The position numbers were made by a program, and so were the translations under genes. Below the pieces are notes generated by a model. It was given only the letters and a program-made list of their open reading frames with translations. It ran no database searches and was not told where the DNA came from. From Ceratobasidium sp. AG-K (Eukaryota; Basidiomycota; Agaricomycetes; Cantharellales; Ceratobasidiaceae): a DNA stretch of 64,000 nt. The stretch spans positions 1,302,001 through 1,366,000 of the forward strand of contig JAWNGF010000011.1 of NCBI GenBank assembly GCA_037039685.1, given 5' to 3'. Below are positions 19,960 through 28,258 of the stretch, one piece after another (within the stretch, counting starts at the first letter, position 1; each line of letters opens with the position of its first letter).

Positions 19960-20457
19960 ATGCCTGCCCCCTGCCAATCCACCAACTTTTTCATGGTCCG
20001 CGTCTATGACGACCTCTATACCTGCTCCGCGTCCTTCAAGCGGACACTTGAACCCACCTGCAACAAGGGCCATTATTGGCACTCAGGCCTCCAGCAGGCC
20101 TTCTACTTCATTGTCTCTGGCCGCTATTGGTCAACTCATGCCCCCCGCTCCTTTGTGGGCAAGCCCCTTGTGCGCTGGCGCAACTGGATTGCCCTCGACG
20201 CCCAAGACATCCACAATGCAGTCCGCATCATGGACGCCTCGCGCAAGGCCCGTCTTGGCCACCCATTCAAGGTCATCGACCTCACCCAGGACAACAAATG
20301 TGCCAACCCCATCATTGACTTGACGGACAAGGAGGATTGCGGTTTGTGGAAGGGAAATGGGACGGCTGAGGACCCATTTGTGTTAGATGACAGGGCGGAG
20401 TTTGTGCTTGTGGCCCGCGGGCCTTCTGATATGTCTGTTTTGTCTCTTACCAAGTAG
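19960..20457 (+). CDS. ORF3 of B2, family B accessory protein, 165 aa
   Basis: It starts at ATG 19960 (MPAPCQST), chosen because B1 ORF3 begins at the equivalent point, and ends at TAG just before the polypurine tract. It overlaps the 3' end of pol in the -1 frame. Conserved blocks with B1 are VRVYDD, CSASFKR, a Trp/Phe/Tyr-rich centre (HSGLQQAFYF) and PLVRWRNW. The C-terminal third has two hydrophobic-acidic motifs, VIDLTQD and IIDLTDKED, followed by PFVLDD. These match the SUMO-interaction motif pattern. No known family is recognised; an ORF retained between pol and the LTR suggests an element function. Confidence 0.65.
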   Translation: MPAPCQSTNFFMVRVYDDLYTCSASFKRTLEPTCNKGHYWHSGLQQAFYFIVSGRYWSTHAPRSFVGKPLVRWRNWIALDAQDIHNAVRIMDASRKARLGHPFKVIDLTQDNKCANPIIDLTDKEDCGLWKGNGTAEDPFVLDDRAEFVLVARGPSDMSVLSLTK

Positions 20458-20481
20458 GCCCCGACCTAGAAGGGGGGGTAG

Positions 20482-20918
20482 TGTCATGACCTTTCCTGTA
20501 TCTCTTTGTTTTGTCCTGTTTATCTCGTGCTTGGTCTCGTTCTTCTCGCCTTGGCGCATTTAGTCGCCTTTATGTAAGCCATGACCGCGGGACATGCCTG
20601 CCCGGCCTGTTCCCTTGGAGTCCATGGACTTATCCTTCTTCCTTTGTGTGTTGTCCTCTTCCCTCAGACTCTTGCCTTTCCTCTTTTTGTGTTCCTTTGT
20701 TGCTTGCTCTCTATTGTACATAGCCACAGTAGATAGTATATATACCAGCGACACAAGTCTTGTCTCCACAAGACTTGTTCTCTTGTCGTTTTCCCATCAC
20801 TCATCGCGTGACTCACTTAGGCCTTAGTTGCCGTCCTTTCAACCCTTGCCATTGTCCCAACCCCCATCCTCACTGCCTGTGGAGTCTTGGCCTCCAAGGT
20901 TTGGTTAGGGTTGTGACA
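20482..20918 (+). repeat. 3' LTR of B2 (family B)
   Basis: This is a 437-bp LTR, TGTCATGACC to GGTTGTGACA. TATATATA is at 20737-20744, then a hairpin with 10-bp arms ACAAGTCTTG (20753-20762) and CAAGACTTGT (20769-20778), and the predicted self-primer ACAAGACTTGTTCT (20768-20781). The polypurine tract directly precedes it. Confidence 0.9.
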
Positions 20919-21503
20919 GGAGGACCTGGCGACTTCGCCATCAACTGCAGGGCTACAGTGCCCTGGTCCCTCAAGGAGGCCAGGACACTGGCAAACAACC
21001 TCAAGCCCGGGGTTCACCTTGGCTACATCCCCCTTGCCAAACGAGGCAACCTCAAGTGGGATGAGGAACGCAAGTTCCTCATCCACCCCCAAGTCGGCTC
21101 CCTCCCCTGGGTTAGCCACCCCAACGCTCAGCCCTCAGATCCAACCAACATCGGTTGGAGCAAATATTACCACTGCCAGGGATGCATTGGACTTACCATC
21201 CACAACGTGGCTACCAAGAGCGCCGACACCTGGAACAGGGACACCAGCCACAAATGGGAAGGCGACAAGTGGTTCAAGCGTGAAACCGACCCCCGCATTG
21301 CCTTGGCCAATGGAGGACACGTTGACGACAAAGGAGTCTGGTGGAGCGATTGCTCCTACGGCTTCACCAGCGGTTGGCCCGCCCCTTGTGAGTGGCAAAA
21401 AAAAAGCCTGAACCACCAGTCACTGACAACACATACCCCGAATCCCCGCTCTCCGCCACCGACTGGTCAAGAGGTGCTGACGGAAGCGGCCAGTTCAACA
21501 TGG
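20919..21503 (+). pseudogene. Fragment of an unrecognised ORF, cut by B2 and A3
   Basis: One frame is open across almost the whole stretch, starting GGPGDFAINC at the B2 LTR and reaching GWPAPCEWQKK. After a run of nine A near 21397 the sensible reading continues one frame over (EPPVTDNTYPESPLS...) to the A3 LTR, so one A was probably lost. The segment YYHCQGC resembles the CQGC/CRGC block in family A ORF3, and it too is rich in Trp, Asp and Lys. It may be a third relative of the ORF3 proteins from another element, or an interrupted host gene. There is no start or stop inside. Confidence 0.45.
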
Positions 21504-21970
21504 TGTCGTGAGCCATGCTCTCACCATCGGACTTGTCTGCGTCTCATCCTCTCTTGTCGTTTGTGTTTGTGTTTGTGTTTGTTCTTTCCCCTTGTTTTCC
21601 TGCCGCGTTGCCTCCTTCTTGTGGTTATGTGTTACACTGTGTAACGCGGCTGTGCTTTGTACGAGTCATGTCTGTTCATACAGCATGACTCACATGGACA
21701 CTCCTGACTGGTTGACTGTTATGACTCATGTGGCTGCGCCTTGTATGACTTGGCCACTTTCTGAATATATATAGAGGACCAACAAGCCTGGCAACCCCAG
21801 CTTGTTTTGCCTTGTCAAACATCCCCTTTGAGTGACACTTTGAACCACCCCTACCCTCAAGAGCCTACAGACACTTAAGTGTGTTGCGGTTCAAGAGGTC
21901 ACTTAGGTCTTAGTGCCGTCCACTCTCCATCGCGGCTTGTCTCATAGCCATCAAGAAGAAGCTTAAGACA
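21504..21970 (+). repeat. 5' LTR of A3
   Basis: This is a 467-bp diverged family A LTR, TGTCGTGAGCC to GCTTAAGACA. It has a TGTGTTTG-type short tandem run near 21565 and conserved TATA, hairpin and primer segments. The leader after it still reads TTACAAAAAAAGCTTAAC, with the primer-binding site altered at one base. Confidence 0.88.
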
Positions 21971-22000
21971 TTACAAAAAAAGCTTAACAAACATACAAAC

Positions 22001-23993
22001 ATGTCTATTCAAGAAGATGGAGGATCACATCCCTCATCCACTATATCAACAAGAAGAGGACCCAGTCGAGCCGCAAGGCCTACAGGATCACTAAACAAGC
22101 AAGATATCGCAAAAGCTCAAGCGGGAGGGCCTGCCCAATCACGTCCCCAAAGCCAAACATCAATGTTGGGAGCTTTCAGCATTGCCGACATAACAACGGT
22201 ACAAGAAGAAGAACCCACTATCATGAATAGAGAACCAGGAGATCTTACGAATGACCCCACTCCAGCTGTAATTCGTATTTCGACCGGAAGTCCAGGGCCA
22301 TCGCGTCCCTTATGGCCACTAAGGCCCAGGAGACAGTTCTTTTCTCCCCAACCCGAAGCTCATGGGGGTGTGTCGCTCATTCCCATTAGACCTCCTCCTA
22401 CACCACACGTTCCCAATGTTCCTACAGTCCCTCAAATTGGAGGAACCATCACCAACGCAGGACCAATTCCAATGGCTTCCCACCCAGTCACACCAGCGAT
22501 TCCAGCACCACCATATGTTCCACAGGGTTACTCCAAACAATCAGTACCAGTACAACAAAATGCCGGTGAATCAGGAAGCTCAAGTTCCAGCTCCAGCAGC
22601 AGGACCGTAATCAATAATCTAGACGCTCTGGATGATCTTCTAGAAGGAAGGCACAACGCTGTCCTTAGGGTCATAGACGGAATGAGAGTCACTATCGATC
22701 GAAGGCTTGGCAGCCTAGAACAAGCCACACAAGTCCTAGCAAACAACCAGCAAATCTTTAATGACTCCATCAACACCCTACAAGGCACCTTGACAGACAT
22801 TCTAAACGCGGCAAGAAATGGCAAACATAATTCTTTTCTAGTTGGTCAAGATGTAACCCGCCTTTGAAATGAGGTTACTAACACTCAAGGACTTGTGAAC
22901 AATGTACGCAAAGAACTCAACACTACTGGACAAGGGCAACTCAAATGGAACGAGGCAGTAACACAAGGACTAGAAACCTTACAACAGGAAGGAACCTCCT
23001 TCACTGCCAAAATCACTGAAGTTCAGGAAGCCATCAACAATATGCAAGAAGAAATGGACGAAGCATCCCTGCACAGGATTCCGTCTAGGCGATCAAATTC
23101 TCCACCACATCCTGACGCAGAATCTACCAGGATCGACAAATTAGAACTGAGAATCCAACGACTGATTGAGAACCCAAACATCGGTAGTGGACCGTGTCAT
23201 CCCAAGGTTACTCGTCCGGAAGCTTTTCGACGGAAGAAAAGGAGAAGGCGCTGAAATGTTCATCACGCAAATGGAGAGCTACTTTGTACGTCTAGGCGAT
23301 CAATACACTTCCGACAAAGAAAGGATCCGCGAAGCCCTAGCAAACTTCAAATCCGAGAACAGAGCCACCACCCACTGGGCACAAGTGCTCTTACGATTGC
23401 TTAACCAAGGAGAAAATAACCAAAATCTTGCTTTGTGGGAGGGTTTCAAAGCACACTTCATGGAACAGTTCAGCGACCCTAACAAAAAGGCTAAAGCCGA
23501 ATCGGACATCCAAAAATGCAAACAAAACAACTCGGTAGCAAACTATGCTTCGGAATTCCGATATCTTCTGGTAGACGTAAACTGGGGACAGGAAGCTCTG
23601 ATCAACCAATTCAAGGAAGGGTTGAAGCCAGAAGTCAAAACCGAACTAGCTCGTTTTGAACTAACCCTGATCAACAAAGATGGGTCAGAACAAGAACTAT
23701 CCCTTGACCAATGGATATCAATCGCAATCTCTATTGATCAGAAACTACAAGCAATCAAGAACACGACGGGGAAGAAGACAGTAACAACATCCTCTAGCTC
23801 TACAAAAAGACTTCCAGACGAGGTTTACAAGGCTAGGATTGCCTCAAAACGCTGCCTGAAATGCGGATCAGACAAACACATGCTTGCCAAGTGCCCGGAG
23901 AAGGAATGGAAAAAGGAGGAACCTAACCTCAAAGGAAGGGAAGGAAAAATTGAAGAGGAACCCCAGTCGGGAAAAGGCGAGGTCTCCCTCTAA
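22001..23993 (+). pseudogene. gag: Gag of A3, one stop and one frameshift
   Basis: It starts MSIQEDGG. A TGA at 22865-22867 follows VTRL (CGA/CGG arginine in other copies). Near 23227 an extra T and a nearby missing A disturb the codons for PEAFDGKKGEG, splitting the frame. The capsid and the CCHC knuckle CLKCGSDKHMLAKC are present, and the zinc knuckle differs from the younger copies. Confidence 0.88.
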
Positions 23994-24010
23994 CCGTGTG
24001 TGGAGAGACC
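23969..24010 (+). promoter_or_regulatory. -1 frameshift signal of A3
   Basis: GGGAAAA is at 23969-23975, with spacer GGCGA (different from the other copies), then the unchanged GGTCTCCC and GGAGAGACC arms. The spacer drifts while heptamer and stem are retained. Confidence 0.75.
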
Positions 24011-25469
24011 AACAAACCAATAATGGAAACAATGTACCTTAGAGCTACCAGCAAATCAACAATTGTCTACACAAATATTACTGGAATCATGGAACCCATT
24101 GCTACTCTCATCGACTCAGGAGCATCAAGGAACTTCATTAACATCACTTGGGCACGAAGAAACAATGTGGCTCTAATTGAACTGGCTACACCTAGAAAAA
24201 TAATTGGAATCCAAGGGAAGGAACTGTCACATCAAATCCGATTCAAAGCAAATCTGGAATTTGAGTTACATGGAAAAAACTTCAAGCAAAACTTTTTTGC
24301 CATGCCTACTGGAGATACACACTTGATTCTGGGGCTAGAATGGCTAGAGGAAGCCAATCCAATAATCGATTGGCTATCAAAAGAAATTTCCTGGCGACCA
24401 GACAACATCCTTGGAAAAGCCGCAGAAATCAAAGACATACCCGAAGAATTCAAAGATTATGCAGAAGTCTTTAGCAAGGAAAAATTTAAACGGATACCGG
24501 ACCATCGTCCATACGACTGTTGCATTGATCTGGTGGAAGGAGCAGAACTCCCTAAACCAGCTAGGCCAATCCCACTCTCACCAGCAGAATCCATAGCCCT
24601 CAGAAAGTACCTAGATGAGGAACTAGCGGCAGGCAAAATCCGACCGAGCAAATCACCAGTAGCCGCAGCAACCTTCTTTGTCAAAAAGGGACCAGACCCA
24701 AAGAACCTGGAAAAACCTCCAGAACTCAGGTTGGTTCAACACTTTGGCCCGATCAACGAAATAACAAAGGACAACCGCTTCCCTATGCCACTAATGGAAG
24801 ATCTCCTCGACAAGATCAAGGACGCAAAAATCTTTTCTAAAATAGACTTGCGTATGGGGTTCAACAACATCCAAGTCAAAGAAGGAGACGAATGGAAAAC
24901 AGCATTCCAAACCAAGGAAGGCCTCTTCGAATATATCGTCATGCCCTTTGGATTGAAAAACGCGCTGGCAACATTCCAACGATATATGAATCATATATTC
25001 CACGACCTGATTGACATCTGTGTCATTGTTTACATCAATGACATATTAATTTTCTCCAAAGACCAAAACCAGCATGTGGAGGACGTTCGAAAGGTACTCA
25101 AAATCCTGCTAGACAACAACCTCTTTGCAAAACTCCCAAAATGCGAATTCTTTGTCAAGAAACTTGTCTACACAGGAATAAATATCAGCGAGGAAGGAAT
25201 ATCAAATGCAAGAGGAAAAGGTCAAAGCAATCAAGGAATGGAAGGAGCCAAGGACAGTGAAACAGGTCCAAGCCTTCCTAGGATTTGCAAACTTTTACAG
25301 GCGATTCGTACCAAACTTCAGTGGCCTGGCAAAACCCTTAACCGTTCTAACAAGGAAGGATCAGAGATGGAAATGGGAGGCAGAACAACAGGAGGCTTTC
25401 AATAACCTGAAAAAGGAAATATGCAAGGAACCACTACTGCGACATCCAGATCCAACGAAACCTTCACAA
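23996..25469 (+). pseudogene. pol: Pol of A3, truncated (protease to early RNase H)
   Basis: The protease motif DSGAS and most of RT are present. The RT active site reads YINDILIF in place of YIDDILVF, which removes a catalytic aspartate. The frame changes near 25200 (GISNARGKG versus GISMQEEKVK in the next frame). The coding sequence stops at HPDPTKP near 25465, where it is fused to A5 gag. Confidence 0.88.
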
Positions 25470-25758
25470 GTATTACTACGATCACTAAACCAGGGAGAAA
25501 ATAACAAAAACCTAGCCTCATGGGGAAACTTCAAAGCCCATTTCATGGAACAATTCAGCAACCCAAACAAGAAAGCTAAAGCCAAAGCTGATATCCGGAA
25601 ATGCAAGCAGAACAATTTGGTAGCAAACTATGCTTTGGAATTCCAATATCTATTAGTCGACGTAAATTGGGGCCAGGAAGCTCTGATCAACCAATTCAAG
25701 GAAGGACTGAAGCCTGAAGTCAAAACCAAACTAGCCTGATTTGAGTTAACCCTAATTA
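25470..25758 (+). pseudogene. gag: Mid-gag fragment of A5
   Basis: It encodes the capsid segment from QVLLRSLNQ through [16 protein letters not shown] to ELTLI. It includes a TGA (after KLA; arginine in intact copies). It continues in frame at 40102 after the A4 insertion. Confidence 0.85.
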
Positions 25759-26215
25759 TGTCGTGAGCTAGCTCACTCCATCGGACTCGCCCTGTGTCTC
25801 GCCCGCCTGTTTCCTCTTTTTGTGTTACGTTCCTGTTTCTGTTTGCCGCGTTGCCACCTTCTTGTGGTTATTCTGTTACATTGTGTAACGCGGCTGTGCT
25901 TTGTACGAGTCATGTCTGTTCATACAGCATGACTCACATGGACACTCCTGACTGGTTGACTGCTGTGACTCATGTGGCTGCGCTCTGTATGACTCGGCCA
26001 CTTCTGGAATATATATAGAGGACCAACAAGCCTGGCAACCCCAGCTTGTTTTGTCTCGTCAAAACATCCCCTCTGAGTGACACTTAGAACCACCCCTACC
26101 CTCAAGAGCCTACAGACACTTAAGTGTGTTGCGGTTCAAGAGGTCACTTAGGTCTTAGTGCCGTCCACTCTCCCTCGCGGCTTGCCTCATAGCCACCAAG
26201 AAGAAGCTTACGACA
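25759..26215 (+). repeat. 5' LTR of A4
   Basis: The LTR runs TGTCGTGAGC to GCTTACGACA. In U3 there is an imperfect palindrome around 25907-25935 and four bZIP-like TGACTC sites. TATATATA is at 26010-26017. The inferred transcript start lies near 26043, at the self-primer. Confidence 0.95.
25907..26054 (+). promoter_or_regulatory. LTR promoter: four TGACTC sites, TATA, hairpin and self-primer
   Basis: GAGTCAT (25907-25913), ATGACTCA (25929-25936), TGACTCA (25966-25972) and ATGACTC (25989-25995) match the Gcn4/AP-1 (bZIP) core. TATATATA follows at 26010-26017. A hairpin pairs AACAAG (26025-26030) with CTTGTT (26045-26050) and CTGG with CCAG. AGCTTGTTTTGT (26043-26054) starts 25 nt after TATA and is complementary to the primer-binding site. 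Confidence 0.65.
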
Positions 26216-26233
26216 TTACAAAACAAGCTTAAC
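26216..26233 (+). other. Primer-binding site of A4 (self-priming type)
   Basis: ACAAAACAAGCT at 26218-26229 begins 2 nt after the LTR and is the exact reverse complement of AGCTTGTTTTGT at 26043-26054 in the LTR. This resembles Tf1, whose mRNA 5' end folds back as primer, rather than tRNA priming. Confidence 0.75.
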
Positions 26234-26243
26234 AACAAACAAT

Positions 26244-28241
26244 ATGTCTATTCAAGAAGACGGAGGGTCTCGCCCCTCATCCACTATATCAAGAAGAGGA
26301 CCCAGTCGGGCAGCAAGGCCCACAGGGTCACTAAACGAACAAGATCTCGCACAAACTCAAGCGAGAGGTCCTGCCCGATCACGCTCCCAAAGCCAAACAT
26401 CAATGCCAGGAGCGTTTGGCATCGCCGACATGACAACGGTACAAGAAGAAGAACCCACTATCACGAGTAGGGAACCAGGAGATCTCACAAATGACCCCAC
26501 TCCAACAACAATTCGCATTCCAACTGGAAGTCCGGGGCCATCCCGTCCCTTGTGGCCACTAGGGACTAGGAGACAATTCTTTTCTCCCCAACCTGAGGCT
26601 CATGGGGGCGTGTCACTTGTTCCCATTAGACCTCCCCCTACACCACACATTCCGAATGTCCCTACAGTTCCCCAAATTGGAGGAACCATCACCAACGCAG
26701 GACCTATTCCAGTAGCTTCCCAACCAGTCACACCAGCAATCCCAGCACCACCATATGTCCCACAGGGTTACTCTGGACAATTGGGCCCGGTACAACAGAG
26801 CGCCGGTGATCCAGGAAGCTCAAGTTCAAGTTCCAGCGCTAGCGGTAGGACTGTAATCAGTAATCTGGACGACCTGGATGATCTTCTAGAAGGAAGACAC
26901 AACGCCACCCTTAGGGTTATAGACGGAATGAGAGTCACTGTAGATCGAAGGCTTACCGGTCTAGAACAGGTCACACAGGTTCTAGCAAACAACCAACAAA
27001 TCTTTAACGATTCCATCAACACCCTGCAAGGCACCTTAACGGATATTCTGAACTCGGCAAGAAATGGCGAACATAACTCCTTCCTAGTCGGTCAAGACGT
27101 AACCCGCCTTTGAAATGAAGTTACCAACACCCAAGGACTAGTGAACAATATACGCGAAGAACTCAACACTACCAGACAAGCACAACTCGAGTGGAATGAA
27201 GCAGTAACACAAGGACTAGAAACCTTACGACAGGAGGGAGCATCCTTCACTACTAAAATTACTGAAGTTCAGGAAACCATCAACAATATGCGAGAAGAAA
27301 TGGACGAAGCGTCTCTACACGGAATCCCCTCTAGGCGATCAAATTCTCCACCTCATCCAGACGCGGAATCTACCAGGATCGACGAATTAGAATTAAGAAT
27401 CCAGCGACTGACCGAAAACCCAAACATCGGTAGCAGTTCACGTCGTCCCAAGGTGACCCGCCCAGAAGCCTTCGACGGAAAGAAGGGAGAAGGTGCCGAA
27501 ATGTTCATCACACAAATGGAAAGCTACTTTGTACGCCTAGGCGATCAATACACTTCCAGCGAAGAAAGGATCCGCGAAGCCCTAGCAAACTTCAAGTCTG
27601 AGAACAGAGCCGCCACTCACTGGGCACAAGTGCTCTTACGATCACTCAACCAAGGAGAAAACAACCAAAATCTCGCCTCATGGGAAAGTTTCAAAGCACA
27701 CTTCATGGAACAGTTCAGCGACCCCAACAAAAAGGCCAAAGCCGAATCGGATATTCGCAAATGCAAACAGAACAACTCGGTAGCAAACTATGCCTCGGAA
27801 TTCCGGTACCTTCTGGTAGACGTAAACTGGGGACAAGAAGCCCTAATCAACCAATTCAAAGAAGGACTGAAGCCTGAAGTAAAAACCGAACTAGCTCGAT
27901 TCGAATTAACCCTGATTAACGAGGATGGAACGGAGCGGGAGCTATCACTTGACCGATGGATCTCTATCGCAATCTCTATTGACCAGAAATTACAACAAAT
28001 CAAGACCTCGACAGGAAAGAAGGCCGCCCAACCGACCACTAGTGGACAATCCTCTACAAAACGGCTGCCTGACGAAATATACAAAGCAAGGATGACAACC
28101 AACCGCTGCCTGAAGTGCGGACAGGAAGGACACCGTTCATTCAAATGCCCATCCAAGGAATGGATAACGACGGAACCTAGTGTTAAAGGAAGGGAAGCAA
28201 CAATTGTAGAAGACTCGGGAAAAGAAGGGGTCTCCCTCTAA
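26244..28241 (+). pseudogene. gag: Gag of A4 with a single stop codon
   Basis: It starts MSIQEDGG and is 665 codons long apart from an in-frame TGA at 27111-27113 after VTRL, at the same codon as the stop in A3. Both are explained by C-to-T at a CpG. All downstream parts are intact: coiled coil, capsid, CLKCGQEGHRSFKC knuckle and VSL end. Without suppression the product is a 289-residue N-terminal fragment lacking capsid. Confidence 0.9.
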
Positions 28242-28258
28242 CTGTGTGTGGAGAGACC
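28217..28258 (+). promoter_or_regulatory. -1 frameshift signal of A4
   Basis: GGGAAAA is at 28217-28223, spacer GAAGG, 5' arm GGTCTCCC (28229-28236), and 3' arm GG-A-GAGACC (28250-28258) with one bulged A. The gag TAA (28239-28241) is in the loop. Confidence 0.8.

Larger units (their letters stand above)
16332..20323 (+). pseudogene. pol: Pol of B2, inactivated (frameshift, stop and RT active-site change)
   Basis: The retropepsin has DSGAS at about residue 41. A one-base deletion near 17044 moves the frame, giving two ORFs (to 17114, and from 17027). The RT active site reads YIGD instead of YIDD at about 17391, which removes a metal-binding aspartate. A TGA at 18488-18490 follows NKLK. Downstream, the integrase (HHDNKAAG..., D, D, E) and a chromodomain with WKGY and NSWEP are readable. 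The C-terminal extension is basic (TRKRRHEETK) and then overlaps ORF3. ATG 16332 is the first in-frame Met, but the frame is open back to the frameshift site. Confidence 0.9.
14193..20918 (+). mobile_element. Ty3/gypsy element B2 (family B), 5' LTR missing
   Basis: This is a plus-strand family B element with leader (14193-14592), gag, broken pol, ORF3 and 3' LTR. The leader starts 12-13 nt inside the element: compared with B1, the LTR and most of the primer-binding site are gone, replaced by the A2 LTR. It is inactive: pol has a frameshift, a stop and a mutated RT active site. The five bases after the 3' LTR are GGAGG; no matching left copy is in the window. Confidence 0.88.
21504..25469 (+). 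mobile_element. Ty3/gypsy element A3 (family A), 5' half only
   Basis: This is a plus-strand family A element with LTR (21504-21970), gag with a stop and a frameshift, and pol through the first part of RNase H. It ends abruptly at about 25469, where pol (HPDPTKP) is fused to the middle of another element's gag (QVLLRSLNQ). No LTR or TSD lies at that junction, so it is a deletion or recombination joint. CATGG is the 5-bp flank on the left. Confidence 0.85.

Noticed and set aside
25794..26018. Recurring ORF of 74-88 codons inside family A LTRs (ending LEYI or SEYI)
   Set aside because: It spans U3 up to the TATA box and simply mirrors LTR conservation; no coding signature, and lengths vary between copies.
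26216..26233. tRNA-primed primer-binding site in family A
   Set aside because: The site does not read like the 3' end of a common initiator tRNA (no TGG start), while it has a perfect 12-nt complement in the LTR.
26830..26865. Serine-codon run in gag as a functional repeat
   Set aside because: Low-complexity run that varies slightly in length between copies; nothing indicates a specific role.
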